A stretch of DNA of 64,000 nucleotides from positions 85,793-149,792 of the forward strand of contig NZ_QJVB01000004.1 in the NCBI RefSeq assembly GCF_003397705.1. Direction: 5' to 3'. A model generated the notes under the pieces. It did not search any database. It was not told the DNA's origin and saw only the letters and a list, made by a program, of their open reading frames with translations. Origin of the DNA: Gardnerella swidsinskii. GTDB lineage: Bacteria; Actinomycetota; Actinomycetes; Actinomycetales; Bifidobacteriaceae. Below, piece after piece: positions 17,578 to 28,471 of this stretch. The position numbers and the translations under genes were made by a program. Positions within the stretch are counted from its first letter, which is position 1, and each line of letters opens with the position of its first letter.

Positions 17578-18573
17578 TTAAGGTAATGTTAAAGTGCCAT
17601 CTGGCAATATAGTGATAAGACTGTCATGATCGAGCGAAGCAATGCATTCGCCAAGTTGTGTTTGATTCGACCATAAATTGTTGATCTCGCAACGTTGCAA
17701 TACCTGCTGTTTTTTATGTGCTTCACGCAATGCCTGCAAAATAATGCCGCGCACTTGCCGATTAGTGCCGGCAAAATGCTGCTGGGGGCGGGTATGGCGG
17801 CCAAGACCTGGAAATCCAGCAGCTTTGAAACGGCACCATGTTTGCAAAGGACATGCAGTGCATTGCGGAGATCGTGCTGTGCAAATGGTAGCACCAATTT
17901 CCATAATTGCCTGATTCCAAACGGATGAAGTGCAGGTAGTGTTGGTGGTGTTAGTAGCGTTAGCAGTGGCAGTAGTAACATGATTATCTTCTGGCAATAC
18001 TGCGGCAGCAAGCTCGCGGTCAGATTGCGTTGTGCTGCCACCATGCGATTCAGTTCCAGTAAAAGCGCGCATAAGTACGCGGCGAATATTTGTATCAATC
18101 ACCGCAATGTGCTTGCCATAAGCAAAGCTGAGTATTGCACTTGCTGTGTAATCGCCTACACCTGGCAAGGCAATAAGTTCTTCATAGGTGCATGGCAGCT
18201 TATTGCGATATCTTGTTGCTACAACTTGAGCACAAGATTGTAAACGTAACGCGCGTCGAGGGTAGCCGAGGCGACCCCAAGCTGTAATAATTTCAGCACT
18301 CGTAGCGTGAGCTAGTGATTGTGCATCTGGCCAAGTTTGCATCCAAGTGAGCCAATAGGGTACAACACGGCTCATTTGCGTTTGCTGGCTCATTACTTCA
18401 CACACAAGCACACCCCAAGGGGTAGTGTGCCCAAATCTCCAAGGCAAATCGCGTGCACAACTATGCCAAAAAAGTGCAACATTATCGCGCGTAAGTGTTG
18501 CCAATTCGCGCAATGGCTGAGAAGTTTCTTCGGTGAGATGTTCTTCGGGGAGAGATTGTGAATCTTGTTGCAT
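17578..18573 (-). CDS. mutY: A/G-specific adenine DNA glycosylase
   Basis: MutY removes adenine mispaired with 8-oxoguanine. The 331-residue protein shows the catalytic Glu in EVMSQQTQMSRVVPYW, and the helix-hairpin-helix LPGVGDYTASAILSFAYG followed by the catalytic Asp in VIDTNIRRVLMRAF. The [4Fe-4S] loop is CTARSPQCTACPLQTWC. A linker between the HhH domain and the Fe-S loop is rich in Thr and Asn and looks expanded. The C-terminal 8-oxoG recognition domain seems short compared with longer MutY proteins. The start is ATG 18573, 33 bases after the trmL stop, so the two are probably co-transcribed. Confidence 0.94.
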   Translation of the reverse strand: MQQDSQSLPEEHLTEETSQPLRELATLTRDNVALFWHSCARDLPWRFGHTTPWGVLVCEVMSQQTQMSRVVPYWLTWMQTWPDAQSLAHATSAEIITAWGRLGYPRRALRLQSCAQVVATRYRNKLPCTYEELIALPGVGDYTASAILSFAYGKHIAVIDTNIRRVLMRAFTGTESHGGSTTQSDRELAAAVLPEDNHVTTATANATNTTNTTCTSSVWNQAIMEIGATICTARSPQCTACPLQTWCRFKAAGFPGLGRHTRPQQHFAGTNRQVRGIILQALREAHKKQQVLQRCEINNLWSNQTQLGECIASLDHDSLITILPDGTLTLP

Positions 18574-18606
18574 GCTTAATTATGTAAACGTCGTATACTT
18601 TTGTGA

Positions 18607-19296
18607 TTACTTTCCGCCTGTAAAACCGAGTTGTCTCCACGCTTCATACACTGCAATAGAAGCGCAATTTGTAAGATTCAAACTACGAAGTGACGGGCGC
18701 ATAGGAAGACGCACCTGCTCTGCCACGTGCGGGCCTGCCATAACATCCATTGGATCAGGAATATCTCCTGGTTCTGGTCCAAAAAGCAGAATATCGTTCG
18801 GCTTATATTCAATTTCAGTGTAAAGTTTCGTAGCATTCGCAGTAAACGCAATAATTCGCGAATTTGGCATTGACTCAACTAAATTCTCAAAATTTGGGTG
18901 CAAAACAACGTGAGCCATATCGTGATAATCCAAGCCTGCGCGACGTAATTTAGTATCGTGCAAATTAAAACCAAGCGGCTCAACCAAGTGCAAAATAGTG
19001 CCAGTTACAGCGCAAAGTCGAATTGCGGAACCTGTATTTCCTGGAATACGAGGGGAGTAGAAGCAAAGGTGAGGAGTGTGCGTTTCTGCGCGCGCTGCGT
19101 CGTCGGCGCTGAGCATTGCGTCCATAACGCTAATTGGATTTCCGTGAGCGTCGGTTACAAGCTCGTCTGGGCCATAATTTGATTTGCGGTAGCCGTACTC
19201 GTACATTTGCTCTACGCGGCTTGCTGCTGCTTTGTGTGCTTCTGTTTGCTTTTCGGTTTTGGCTGCGGCTTCTTGCGTATTCTCGCTGTTATTCAT
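18607..19296 (-). CDS. trmL: TrmL/SpoU-type tRNA (cytidine/uridine-34-2'-O)-methyltransferase
   Basis: From ATG 19296, which has AAGGAA seven bases upstream, the product is 229 residues; a longer frame reaches into repeat DNA and is unlikely. After a charged N-terminus of about 75 residues, the SPOUT core begins with LCFYSPRIPGNTGSAIRLCA. It contains LVEPLGFNLHDTKLRRAGLDY, shown here in two parts, and ends with the knot motifs LLFGPEPGDIP and LPMRPSLRSLNLTNCASIAV. TrmL-type enzymes methylate the 2'-O of the wobble base in some tRNA-Leu isoacceptors using S-adenosylmethionine. The N-terminal extension is longer than in E. coli TrmL. It is probably in an operon with mutY. Confidence 0.9.
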   Translation of the reverse strand: MNNSENTQEAAAKTEKQTEAHKAAASRVEQMYEYGYRKSNYGPDELVTDAHGNPISVMDAMLSADDAARAETHTPHLCFYSPRIPGNTGSAIRLCAVTGTILHLVEPLGFNLHDTKLRRAGLDYHDMAHVVLHPNFENLVESMPNSRIIAFTANATKLYTEIEYKPNDILLFGPEPGDIPDPMDVMAGPHVAEQVRLPMRPSLRSLNLTNCASIAVYEAWRQLGFTGGK

Positions 19297-19467
19297 GCTA
19301 TTCCTTAGCTTTTTAAGTATCTTTACGTAACTTCGTAATCGTAACGTATTTAGTTTACTCGCAACTTGTATCGTTTGCCGTGGCGCGAGTTTTGGGGGAT
19401 TTCTCTCTTCGCATGTGCTACGACCTGCTTGAGCGCAGCATTGTGCGCGCGAAAGCAACTCGGAGCG

Positions 19468-19514
19468 TGAGCTTGCTCAAGTTGAAAGCACGGTGTGCTT
19501 TCAACGCAAGCTCA
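19468..19514. repeat. REP-like hairpin, family 1
   Basis: The outer stem is TGAGCTTGC/GCAAGCTCA and the inner stem is GTTGAAAGCAC/GTGCTTTCAAC. It is preceded by GCGCGAAAGCAACTCGGAGCG, which also occurs at 46.38 kb and, with one change, at 27.95 kb. Confidence 0.85.
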
Positions 19515-19606
19515 GTAGCGAGCGCGCTTTGCGCGTGAGCGTTCCTTCGTCGCTCTATTCTTAAACTTTTTTAACGATAAGCTCGCGTTTTATTACGCTC
19601 GCTTGC

Positions 19607-19653
19607 GAAACTCGCGTTGGAAGTCCACTGGACTTCCAACTTAAGCGAGTTTC
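19607..19653. repeat. REP-like hairpin, family 1 (opposite orientation)
   Basis: The outer stem is GAAACTCGC/GCGAGTTTC and the inner stem GTTGGAAGTCC/GGACTTCCAAC. The TTAA bulge is on the other side compared with the copy at 16447, so this copy is inverted. Confidence 0.85.
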
Positions 19654-19709
19654 CGCATTGAAGTGCCTCCGCGCACTACGCTTTAAGCGCTCCGGCAAGT
19701 CAATGCGCA

Positions 19710-19905
19710 GTCCTCTTTTAGTGCTCGTAAAGAAATCCCCCAAACTCTGCATGCTAATTCGTTAATAACCGTGCCTTATCGCAGAGATTTTTCGATTTTT
19801 CTTCTTCACTCGGCGAATCAGCAGCCTACGGCTCTGACGTTCGCCTCGCTCAGTGCGAAAAATCTCAAATCTCACCACACGAATATTCGTTCCACTGAAG
19901 TAGAG
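19710..19905 (-). repeat. Long dispersed repeat, copy 1
   Basis: Its reverse complement matches about 44975-45175 at what looks like over 90 percent identity across roughly 170 bases. The shared part includes CGAAAAATCTCTGCGATAAG and GCACGGTTATTA. No open frame of useful length fits it in either copy. With the TIR-bounded segment it fills the gap between trmL and rpoB. Confidence 0.8.
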
Positions 19906-20146
19906 AATATTAAGCATCCCAGAAATTGCAAGCGCTAGAGCGGACTTTTTTTATTAATAAGGAAGTCTTTAGTTTTTGGTAAAGTAGAGGTTCTGTGTAA
20001 GGTGTGTCATATAGCGGGCATGCTCATGGAACCGAAGAAGGCGCCCGCGCATCGCAACTTGCTTATTTGGCAGTTTCGTTTGCCGCGATTTTCTTTAGTT
20101 TTTCAAAGATTAAATAGTTAACTAGCGAGTGATAAAGGAACGTCCA

Positions 20147-23100
20147 TTGGCTGCTGAACAAGCTATGACGAGCACCACGAAAGTCATCGCACGTGCTGAC
20201 GAACATGATATTAAGTTGCATAAAGCGTCAGATCGTGTGAATTTTGGCTCCATTTGTGAGCCTATTGATGTGCCATACCTCCTCGGCGTGCAAACCGACA
20301 GCTTTGATTGGTTGATCGGCTCTGAACGCTGGAAGAAGCGCGTTGCAGAAGATGAAGCAAACGGAACTCACACCGTGCCTCATGTTTCTGGTCTCGATGA
20401 AGTCTTCCAGGAGATTTCCCCAATTGAGAACTTTGCTGAGACAATGAGTCTCACATTCTCTGATCCATACTTTGAAGAGCCACGCCACACTGTGCTCGAG
20501 TGCAAGGAAAAGGATTACACCTATTCTGCTCCACTTTATGTGAATGCTGAGTTTGAAAACGGCGAAACCGGTGAAATTAAGAGCCAAACTGTTTTCATGG
20601 GTGATTTCCCACTTCAAACTCCACACGGTACTTTTATTATTGGCGGCACCGAGCGAGTAATTGTTTCGCAGCTTGTGCGCTCTCCAGGCGTGTATTTTGA
20701 TCGCACGCAGGATCGCACTTCCGACAAGGATGTTTTCGGTGCGAAGATTATTCCAAGCCGCGGTGCATGGCTGGAATTTGAGATCGACAAGCGTGACGTT
20801 TTAGGCGTTCGCGTTGACCGCAAGCGTAAGCAGTCTGCAATCGTATTCCTTATGGCTATTGGCATGACGAAAGACGAAATTGCCGATGCTTTCCAAGGAT
20901 ACCCACTTGTTTTGGATGCGCTCGCAAAAGAGCCTATCGAAACGCAAGACGATGCACTTACCGATTTGTACCGTAAGATTCGCCCTGCAGATACTGCAAC
21001 TCCAGAAGCTGGTCGCAACCTTCTCGATTCCTTCTACTTCAACACAAAGCGTTACGATTTGGCTCGCGTTGGTCGCTATAAGATCAACCGCAAGCTCGGC
21101 ATTGAAGCAGATTACAGCGATCGTAGCTTGAACCGCGAAGATATTATCGCAACTATTAAGTACTTGGTAACGTTGCATTCCGGCGAAAAAACCTTCCCAG
21201 GTAAGCGCGACGGTCAAGACGTGCAGTTGCGCGTTGACGTTGACGATATCGATCATTTCGGCAACCGTCGTATTCGTCAGGTTGGCGAGCTTGTGCAGAA
21301 TCAGCTTCGTACCGGCTTAAGCCGCATGGAGCGCGTTGTGCGCGAACGTATGACAACTCAGGATGCAGAGGCAATTACTCCTCAGTCCTTGATTAACATT
21401 CGTCCAGTAAACGCAACTATTAAGGAATTCTTCGGAACTTCCCAGCTCAGCCAGTTTATGGATCAAAACAATCCTTTGGCAGGAGTTACGAACAAGCGTC
21501 GTCTTTCCGCACTTGGTCCTGGTGGTCTTTCTCGCGATCGCGCTTCTATGGAAGTTCGAGACGTGCACCCATCCCACTTCGGACGTATGTGCCCAATCGA
21601 ATCCCCAGAAGGTCCAAACATCGGTCTTATCGGTTCTTTGGCAACCTTCGGACGCATCAACCCATTCGGCTTCATCGAAACCCCATACCGCAAGGTTGTG
21701 AATGGTCACGTAACTAACGAAGTTGAATACATGACTGCAGACCGCGAAGCCGAGCACGTTATTGCTCAAGCAAACCAGGAACTCGACGAAAACGGCAACT
21801 TCGTTGGCACTCAAGCACTTGCTCGCGTGGACGAAGAAGAAGCAGTCGATGTGCCTGTAAGCACTGTAGATTACATGGATGTTTCCCCACGTCAGATGGT
21901 TTCCCTTGGTGCTTCCTTGATTCCATTCTTGGAGCACGATGAAGGTCACCGTGCATTGATGGGTACGAACATGCAGCGTCAGGCTGTGCCGCTTATTAAG
22001 TCGGAGCGACCACTTGTTGGTACCGGTTCTGAATGGCGTGCAGCAGTTGATTCTGGCGACGTAATCTTGGCTGAAAAGCCGGGCGTAGTAACTTACGTTT
22101 CTGCAGATATTATTCGCGTTATGAACGACGATGGAACTCAGTCCAGCTACAAGCTTTCAAAGTTCCAGCGTTCTAACCAGACTACTTGCTACAACCAAGT
22201 GCCGCTTATTAAAGATGGTGAGCGTGTTGAAGCTGGTACTGTTTTGGCAGACGGTCCTGCAACCGAAAAGGGCGAACTTGCATTGGGTAAGAACTTGCTC
22301 GTTGCATTCATGCCTTGGAACGGTTACAACTACGAGGATGCTGTGATTATTTCCCAGCGTCTTGTGCAAGATGATACGCTTTCTTCTATTCACATTGAAG
22401 AATACGAAATCGACGCTCGTGAAACCAAGCTTGGTTCCGAAGAGATTACTCGTGACTTGCCAAACGTTGGTGAAGATGCGATTGCAAATCTTGACGAGCG
22501 CGGCATTATTCGCATCGGCGCTGAAGTCGAAGCCGGCGATATTTTGGTTGGTAAGGTAACTCCTAAGGGCGAAACCGAGCTTACTCCAGAAGAGCGTTTG
22601 CTTCGTGCAATCTTCGGTGAAAAGAGCCGCGAAGTGCGCGATACTTCTTTGCGCGTGCCACACGGTGAGACTGGTACTGTGATTGCAGTTAAGGAAATCA
22701 CTCGTGAAGACGCTGAAGACGACGGTGACGAGCTTCCAAACGGCGTGAACCAAATGATTCGCGTTTACATTGCTCAGCATCGTAAGATTACGCAAGGCGA
22801 TAAGCTTTCCGGTCGTCACGGCAACAAGGGTGTTATTTCCCGCATTTTGCCAGAAGAAGATATGCCATTCTTGGCTGATGGTACTCCAGTTGACATCATG
22901 CTTAACCCGTTGGGTGTGCCTTCTCGAATGAACTTGGGTCAGGTGCTCGAGCTTCACTTGGGTTGGATTGCTCACGCTGGCTGGGATATTAACTTGGATC
23001 CAGACTTGGAAGCAGCTTGGAAGAAGTACGTGCCGCAAGGTGCTGAGCATGGCGATCCATGCACTCCAGTTGCAACACCAGTATTCGACGGCGTGCGCCC

Positions 23101-23713
23101 AGAAACTTTGAAGGGCTTGCTTTCTACAACACTCGCAAATCGCGATGGTGACAAGCTTGTTGGCTCCGACGGTAAGGCAACCTTATTCGACGGTCGTACT
23201 GGTGAGCCATTCCCGAAGCCAATTTCTGTGGGCTACATGTACATTTTGAAGCTGCATCACTTGGTTGATGATAAGATTCACGCACGTTCCACTGGTCCTT
23301 ACTCCATGATTACCCAGCAGCCGTTGGGTGGTAAGGCTCAGTTCGGCGGTCAGCGCTTCGGCGAAATGGAAGTGTGGGCGCTCGAGGCTTATGGTGCTGC
23401 TTACACATTGCACGAAATGATGACTACGAAGTCTGATGACGTCGACGGTCGCGTGCGCGTGTATGGTGCTATCGTCAAGGGCGATAACCTGCCACCAGCT
23501 GGCATTCCTGAATCCTTCAAGGTGTTGCTTAAGGAAATGCAGTCGCTTTCCCTTAATGTTGAAGTGTTGAACGCTGAAGGCGTTGCAATCGACATGAAGG
23601 ATGAAGAGGACGACCCAGTTTCATCTTCCGACGATCTTGGCTTCAATATTGGCGCTCGACCAGATTCGTCCGCCAAGGAAGATCAGATTGCTGTTGAACC
23701 TGAATACCAGTGA
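20147..23713 (+). CDS. rpoB: RNA polymerase beta subunit
   Basis: This is the catalytic beta subunit, 1188 residues from TTG 20147. I chose TTG because AAAGGA lies eight bases before it; GTG 20129 and ATG 20165 are alternatives. Conserved landmarks include [18 protein letters not shown], the rifampicin region [15 protein letters not shown] with [39 protein letters not shown] and, near the C-terminus, the [20 protein letters not shown] block. The position equivalent to E. coli His526 is Asn (codon 21491-21493). rpoC follows after 70 bp. No rplJ-rplL genes precede it in this window. Confidence 0.97.
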   Translation: MAAEQAMTSTTKVIARADEHDIKLHKASDRVNFGSICEPIDVPYLLGVQTDSFDWLIGSERWKKRVAEDEANGTHTVPHVSGLDEVFQEISPIENFAETMSLTFSDPYFEEPRHTVLECKEKDYTYSAPLYVNAEFENGETGEIKSQTVFMGDFPLQTPHGTFIIGGTERVIVSQLVRSPGVYFDRTQDRTSDKDVFGAKIIPSRGAWLEFEIDKRDVLGVRVDRKRKQSAIVFLMAIGMTKDEIADAFQGYPLVLDALAKEPIETQDDALTDLYRKIRPADTATPEAGRNLLDSFYFNTKRYDLARVGRYKINRKLGIEADYSDRSLNREDIIATIKYLVTLHSGEKTFPGKRDGQDVQLRVDVDDIDHFGNRRIRQVGELVQNQLRTGLSRMERVVRERMTTQDAEAITPQSLINIRPVNATIKEFFGTSQLSQFMDQNNPLAGVTNKRRLSALGPGGLSRDRASMEVRDVHPSHFGRMCPIESPEGPNIGLIGSLATFGRINPFGFIETPYRKVVNGHVTNEVEYMTADREAEHVIAQANQELDENGNFVGTQALARVDEEEAVDVPVSTVDYMDVSPRQMVSLGASLIPFLEHDEGHRALMGTNMQRQAVPLIKSERPLVGTGSEWRAAVDSGDVILAEKPGVVTYVSADIIRVMNDDGTQSSYKLSKFQRSNQTTCYNQVPLIKDGERVEAGTVLADGPATEKGELALGKNLLVAFMPWNGYNYEDAVIISQRLVQDDTLSSIHIEEYEIDARETKLGSEEITRDLPNVGEDAIANLDERGIIRIGAEVEAGDILVGKVTPKGETELTPEERLLRAIFGEKSREVRDTSLRVPHGETGTVIAVKEITREDAEDDGDELPNGVNQMIRVYIAQHRKITQGDKLSGRHGNKGVISRILPEEDMPFLADGTPVDIMLNPLGVPSRMNLGQVLELHLGWIAHAGWDINLDPDLEAAWKKYVPQGAEHGDPCTPVATPVFDGVRPETLKGLLSTTLANRDGDKLVGSDGKATLFDGRTGEPFPKPISVGYMYILKLHHLVDDKIHARSTGPYSMITQQPLGGKAQFGGQRFGEMEVWALEAYGAAYTLHEMMTTKSDDVDGRVRVYGAIVKGDNLPPAGIPESFKVLLKEMQSLSLNVEVLNAEGVAIDMKDEEDDPVSSSDDLGFNIGARPDSSAKEDQIAVEPEYQ

Positions 23714-23783
23714 TTCGGTAACGAACACACTTTAAGAAATTAAGAAACATTAGAAAACAATTTCATGAGACAGGACGATAAGA

Positions 23784-26700
23784 GTGCTGGACGTCAACGC
23801 ATTTGACAAACTGAGGATTGGACTGGCCACCGCCGAAGATATCCGTAGCTGGAGCCACGGCGAAGTAAAGAAGCCAGAAACCATTAATTACCGTACCCTA
23901 AAGCCAGAGAAGGACGGTCTGTTCGGTGAGCAGATCTTCGGTCCAACTCGCGATTGGGAGTGCGCGTGTGGTAAGTATAAGCGCGTGCGCTTTAAGGGAA
24001 TCGTGTGCGAGCGATGCGGCGTGGAAGTTACCCGCAGCCGCGTTCGCCGCGAACGCATGGGTCATATTGAGCTTGCAGCTCCGGTAACGCACATTTGGTT
24101 CTTCAAGGGTGTGCCAAGCCGTTTGGGCTACTTGCTCGACATTGCACCTAAGGATCTTGAAAAAGTAATCTACTTCGCAGCCTACATGGTTACGAAAGTC
24201 GACGAAGAACAGCGTCATCAAGATCTTCCAGATTTGCAAGACGAATTCGATACCGAAATCGGCAACCTTCGCAAGCGCCGCGATAACGAAATTGAAGCGC
24301 GCGCAAAGAAAGTTGAAGAAGACTTGCACGAGCTGGAAGAATCTGGCGAAAGCAAAGGTGCTGCAAAATCTAAGCTGCGCGCTAGTGCAGAACGCGAAAT
24401 GTCTGCTATTCGCACCCGTTACGACGAGCAGATTCAGCGTTTGAATGCCGTGTTCGACCGCTTCAAGGGCTTGCGTGCCGGAGACATGGAAGGCGACGTT
24501 GACTTGTGGCGCGAGATGGAAGATCGCTACGGTGACTACTTCGAAGGCTGCATGGGTGCTGAAGCTATTAAGAAGCGTTTGCAGGACTTCGATTTGAAGT
24601 CTGCCGCAGAGGAGCTTCGCGCAGAAATCGACAACGGAACCGGTCAGCGCAAGGCTCGCGCTTTGAAGCGACTGAAGGTTGTAAACGCATTCTTGACTAC
24701 TGGAAACAAGCCAGAAGCTATGGTTTTGGACGTAATTCCAGTAATCCCACCAGATTTGCGACCAATGGTTCAGCTCGATGGTGGTCGTTTTGCAACTTCC
24801 GATTTGAACGATTTGTACCGTCGCGTAATCAACCGTAACAACCGTTTGAAGCGACTTATTGAGCTCGGCGCTCCTGAAATCATGCTTAATAACGAAAAGC
24901 GCATGCTTCAGGAAGCAGTCGATTCGCTCTTCGACAACGGTCGCCGCGGACGCCCAGTAACCGGCGCATCCAACCGACCATTAAAGTCGCTTTCCGACAT
25001 GCTTAAGGGTAAGCAAGGTCGATTCCGTCAGAACTTGCTCGGTAAGCGTGTTGATTACTCCGGCCGTTCCGTAATCGTCGTTGGTCCAAGTCTTCGCATG
25101 CATCAGTGCGGTTTGCCAAAGCCAATGGCATTGGAGCTGTTTAAGCCGTTCGTTATTAAGCGTTTGGTAGATCAGGGCTTTGCTCAGAATATGAAGAGCG
25201 CAAAGCGTTTGGTTGACCGCGGCGACTCCGAAGTTTGGGGCGTCTTGGAGGAAGTTATTTCCGAGCATCCTGTGCTTCTTAACCGCGCACCTACACTTCA
25301 CCGCTTGGGTATTCAAGCATTTGAGCCAATTTTGGTTGAAGGTAAAGCAATCCACCTGCCACCACTTGCCTGCGCAGCATTCAACGCAGACTTCGATGGT
25401 GACCAGATGGCAGTGCATCTTCCGCTTTCTGCAGAAGCTCAAGCCGAAGCACGCACTTTGATGATGGCTTCCGACAATATCTTGAAGCCAGCAGACGGTC
25501 ACACCGTTACAATGCCTTCTCAGGATATGATTCTGGGTCTTTACTACTTGTCTACCGTAATTGACGGAGCAAAGGGTCAGGGTCGTATTTTCTCCTCGCT
25601 TGCTGAAGCTGAAATGGCTCTCGACAAGCATGAGATTGACATGCAAGCTAAGGTGCTGATTCGAGTTCCTGCAGACTTCGTATTGCCAAAGAATTGGGAG
25701 CCTGCTGAGCTTAAGGTTGTCGACCCTGAGCCAGGCAGCCCGGACGTTGTGCGCGAAGAGCGTTTTAAGGACGGAACTGTACTGTTTGCAACTTCTTGCG
25801 GACGCATTTTGTTCAACGGAACTTTGCCAGTCGACTATCCGTTCGTAAACGAGCAGGTGCCAAAGGGCGTACTTTCTAAGATCGTCGACGAAATTGCAAC
25901 CCGCTATTCTACAGCTCAAGTTGCAGCAACACTCGACGCTTTGAAGGATCTCGGCTTTACTCGCGCTCCTTGGTCTGGCGTAACGATGGCATTCTCCGAC
26001 ATTGTGCTTCCTCCAAATCGCGAACAAATCGCGCAAGATTACGAGGATCAGGCTGCAAAAATCAACTCCCAGTACGATATGGGTCTTCTTACCGACGAAG
26101 AACGTCGTCAAGAGTTGATTAACTTGTGGACTGAATGCACCGACAAGGTTGCAGACGCAATGCGCGAAAACTTCCACGACGACAACAACGTGAACATCAT
26201 GGTTCAGTCAGGCGCACGTGGTAACTGGATGCAGATTCGCCAGATTGCTGGTATGCGAGGCCTCGTGGCAAACCCTAAGGGCGAGATTATTCCTCGACCT
26301 GTTAAGTCAAACTACCGCGACGGCTTGTCTGTGTTGGAGTACTTCATCTCCCAGCACGGCGCTCGTAAGGGCCTGGCAGATACCGCACTTCGTACGGCAG
26401 AATCTGGCTACTTGACTCGTCGTCTTGTGGACGTTTCGCAGGAAGTAATCGTTCGCGAAGAAGATTGTGGCACTAAGCGCGGTCTTATGATGAAGATTGC
26501 TGATCGCGACGAAAACGGCAATTTGACGCTTGTTAAGGCTGCTGATGGCGGTCCATACTCGCGCTTGCTTGCTGCAGACGTGCTCGATCCTGCTGACGGC
26601 ACTACAGTTTTGGCAAAGTGCGGAGATGCGCTTTCTATGGACGTTTTGCGCGATTTGGTTGCGCACGGCGTTGAGGAAGTTAAGGCGCGTTCTGTGCTTA

Positions 26701-27803
26701 CTTGCGAATCTAAGCGCGGCGTTTGCGCAAAGTGCTACGGATGGTCCTTGGCTACGAGCCGACTCGTGGATGTTGGCGAGGCTGTTGGTATTGTTGCAGC
26801 ACAGTCCATTGGTGAGCCTGGTACGCAGCTTACGCTTCGTTCCTTCCACTCTGGTGGCGTCGCTTCGGCTTCTGATATTACTCAGGGTCTTCCTCGTGTT
26901 ACGGAGCTTTTCGAGGCTCGTACTCCTAAGGGTGAGGCTCCAATCGCTGAGTTCCCAGGCGTTGTGAAGGTTGAGGATACTGACCATGGTCGTCAGGTGA
27001 CTTTGACTCCAGACGACACTACGGTTGAGCCAATCGTTTACCCTGTGACGCGTCGTGCGCCAATGCTGGTAAAGGATGGCGAGCATGTTGACGTTGGTAC
27101 GCAGCTGATTGAGGGTTCTGTGGATCCTAAGAAGATTTTGCGAATCCTTGGTCCGCGCGCAGCTCAGGTGAATATTGTGGAAGAAGTTCACAACGTTTAC
27201 CGTTCTCAGGGCGTTGATATTCACGACAAGCACATTGAAGTTATTGTGCACCAGATGCTTCGCCGTATTACGGTGATCGATTCTGGCGATACGGATCTTC
27301 TTCCAGGTGAGCTTGTGGATCAGGCAAAGTTCCGTGAGGCAAACTTGGCTGCCGTTAAGAACGGTGGCAAGCCTGCTGCTGGTCGACCAGAGCTTATGGG
27401 TATTACCAAGGCTTCTTTGGCTACGGATTCTTGGCTTTCTGCAGCATCGTTCCAGGAGACTACGCGCGTGCTTACTGAGGCCGCCTTAAGCCAGAAGGAA
27501 GATGACCTCAAGGGCTTGAAGGAGAACGTGATTATCGGTAAGCTCATCCCAGCTGGTACCGGTTTGGCGCGTTACCGCAACGCTAACGTGGAGCCGGATC
27601 CTCAGGTGCGTGACTCTATTTATCCGAACTTTGGTTTGGGTGGTGCAGATAGCACGCCTTCGAACTTCGGTGAGAGCGATATGGGCGATGTTGACTTCTC
27701 CAACATTGATTTTGGCGACATGAAGCTCGGCGACGACTTTAATCCAGATGATTACCTTGATGATCAGGGTGGTCAGGGTGATTACGGCGACGAAGCTGAG
27801 TGA
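23784..27803 (+). CDS. rpoC: RNA polymerase beta' subunit
   Basis: This 1339-residue subunit starts at GTG 23784, giving the usual actinobacterial [20 protein letters not shown] start. The N-terminal zinc-binding Cys residues are in CACGKY and CERCG. The catalytic magnesium site is [12 protein letters not shown]. The bridge helix and trigger loop regions are recognisable around [19 protein letters not shown]. The second zinc site is made by CGTKRG and [16 protein letters not shown]. It pairs with rpoB in an operon and ends in an acidic Asp/Gly-rich tail. A strong hairpin terminator follows 15 bases after the stop. Confidence 0.97.
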   Translation: MLDVNAFDKLRIGLATAEDIRSWSHGEVKKPETINYRTLKPEKDGLFGEQIFGPTRDWECACGKYKRVRFKGIVCERCGVEVTRSRVRRERMGHIELAAPVTHIWFFKGVPSRLGYLLDIAPKDLEKVIYFAAYMVTKVDEEQRHQDLPDLQDEFDTEIGNLRKRRDNEIEARAKKVEEDLHELEESGESKGAAKSKLRASAEREMSAIRTRYDEQIQRLNAVFDRFKGLRAGDMEGDVDLWREMEDRYGDYFEGCMGAEAIKKRLQDFDLKSAAEELRAEIDNGTGQRKARALKRLKVVNAFLTTGNKPEAMVLDVIPVIPPDLRPMVQLDGGRFATSDLNDLYRRVINRNNRLKRLIELGAPEIMLNNEKRMLQEAVDSLFDNGRRGRPVTGASNRPLKSLSDMLKGKQGRFRQNLLGKRVDYSGRSVIVVGPSLRMHQCGLPKPMALELFKPFVIKRLVDQGFAQNMKSAKRLVDRGDSEVWGVLEEVISEHPVLLNRAPTLHRLGIQAFEPILVEGKAIHLPPLACAAFNADFDGDQMAVHLPLSAEAQAEARTLMMASDNILKPADGHTVTMPSQDMILGLYYLSTVIDGAKGQGRIFSSLAEAEMALDKHEIDMQAKVLIRVPADFVLPKNWEPAELKVVDPEPGSPDVVREERFKDGTVLFATSCGRILFNGTLPVDYPFVNEQVPKGVLSKIVDEIATRYSTAQVAATLDALKDLGFTRAPWSGVTMAFSDIVLPPNREQIAQDYEDQAAKINSQYDMGLLTDEERRQELINLWTECTDKVADAMRENFHDDNNVNIMVQSGARGNWMQIRQIAGMRGLVANPKGEIIPRPVKSNYRDGLSVLEYFISQHGARKGLADTALRTAESGYLTRRLVDVSQEVIVREEDCGTKRGLMMKIADRDENGNLTLVKAADGGPYSRLLAADVLDPADGTTVLAKCGDALSMDVLRDLVAHGVEEVKARSVLTCESKRGVCAKCYGWSLATSRLVDVGEAVGIVAAQSIGEPGTQLTLRSFHSGGVASASDITQGLPRVTELFEARTPKGEAPIAEFPGVVKVEDTDHGRQVTLTPDDTTVEPIVYPVTRRAPMLVKDGEHVDVGTQLIEGSVDPKKILRILGPRAAQVNIVEEVHNVYRSQGVDIHDKHIEVIVHQMLRRITVIDSGDTDLLPGELVDQAKFREANLAAVKNGGKPAAGRPELMGITKASLATDSWLSAASFQETTRVLTEAALSQKEDDLKGLKENVIIGKLIPAGTGLARYRNANVEPDPQVRDSIYPNFGLGGADSTPSNFGESDMGDVDFSNIDFGDMKLGDDFNPDDYLDDQGGQGDYGDEAE

Positions 27804-27818
27804 CGCTAGTCTGATATA

Positions 27819-27858
27819 AAAATGGGGCTTCAAGCTTTCGGGCTTGAAGCCCCATTTT
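27819..27858. terminator. Terminator after rpoBC
   Basis: A perfect 17-bp stem, AAAATGGGGCTTCAAGC (27819-27835) with GCTTGAAGCCCCATTTT (27842-27858), encloses a 6-base loop. The A and T ends allow it to work in both directions. Confidence 0.93.
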
Positions 27859-27976
27859 GTTACTGGCACAGTATGCTTTCTGCGTTAATAACGTATAATG
27901 CCGTTTTTTCGTTACTGGGCAGCGTGACGACCTGCTTTCGCGCATAGAGCGTAGCGCGCGAAAGCAATTCGGAGCG

Positions 27977-28023
27977 GAAACTCGCTTAAGTTGAAAGCAC
28001 AGTGTGCTTTCAACGCGAGTTTC
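27977..28023. repeat. REP-like hairpin, family 1
   Basis: The outer stem is GAAACTCGC/GCGAGTTTC and the inner stem GTTGAAAGCAC/GTGCTTTCAAC with loop AGT. It is preceded by GCGCGAAAGCAATTCGGAGCG and flanked by GAGCGCGC. Confidence 0.85.
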
Positions 28024-28054
28024 GCAAGCGAGCGCGCAATCTGCGCGAGCATTA

Positions 28055-28152
28055 ACTGCGTGCGTGTCTGATTTTGCTTGTTTTGGGACACTAGTGCAGT
28101 ACTGTTTCTGCGTGCGTGTCTGATTTTGCCTACTTTCGGACACTGGCGCAGT
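28055..28152 (+). repeat. Hairpin repeat, family 2, two tandem copies
   Basis: Copies at 28055-28100 and 28108-28152 share CTGCGTGCGTGTCTGATTTT and end in GACACT(A/G)G(T/C)GCAGT. The ends pair: CTGC/GCAG outside and GTGTC/GACAC inside. Confidence 0.8.
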
Positions 28153-28471
28153 CGGCTTACTGCATGAGTAACACATGAATCGTACTACAACACCTTTTAA
28201 CCACAATGTTATAAATTTATTGTCTATTCATCGTATTCTCAAATAACTTCAGTAGTATGCCTAAAACTAACAACGAAATGATACGTATGATAAGAGACGC
28301 TGAAATAGAGCATAGATGCATCCTACCTATTAATTCAGCTCAAAAACTAATAAATCTACGCACGATGTTGTTTATTTGTTGCTGGCGCAGTTGATTTAAA
28401 AAAGTTACGCAGTAAAAGTTACGCAGTACGTGGCGTATTGGGAAAGATATTTAGATAATGTTGGGGGCATT
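28153..28471. other. Gap between repeats and the ORF6N gene
   Basis: This AT-rich stretch has one 46-codon frame (ATG 28257 to TGA 28394) with no ribosome-binding site and no recognisable product. The short repeat GTTACGCAGTA occurs twice (about 28404-28428), just after a family 2-like end GCTGGCGCAGTT. I see no certain gene or promoter. Confidence 0.4.

Larger units (their letters stand above)
19387..19747. repeat. Segment bounded by long inverted repeats (MITE-like)
   Basis: GAGTTTTGGGGGATTTCTCT (19387-19406) is mirrored by AGAAATCCCCCAAACTC (19731-19747), bounding 361 bp without a gene. Two family 1 hairpins lie inside. The same terminal sequence bounds a 141-bp segment at 45130-45270. 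Confidence 0.6.

Noticed and set aside
19297..19458. N-terminal extension of trmL
   Set aside because: It is encoded by repeat DNA; ATG 19296 has a good ribosome-binding site.
21317..27251. Long open frames on the minus strand opposite rpoB and rpoC
   Set aside because: They mirror the codon pattern of the real genes, have no ribosome-binding sites and give no recognisable protein.
28257..28394. 46-codon frame before the ORF6N gene
   Set aside because: No ribosome-binding site, and its end runs into a repeat remnant.
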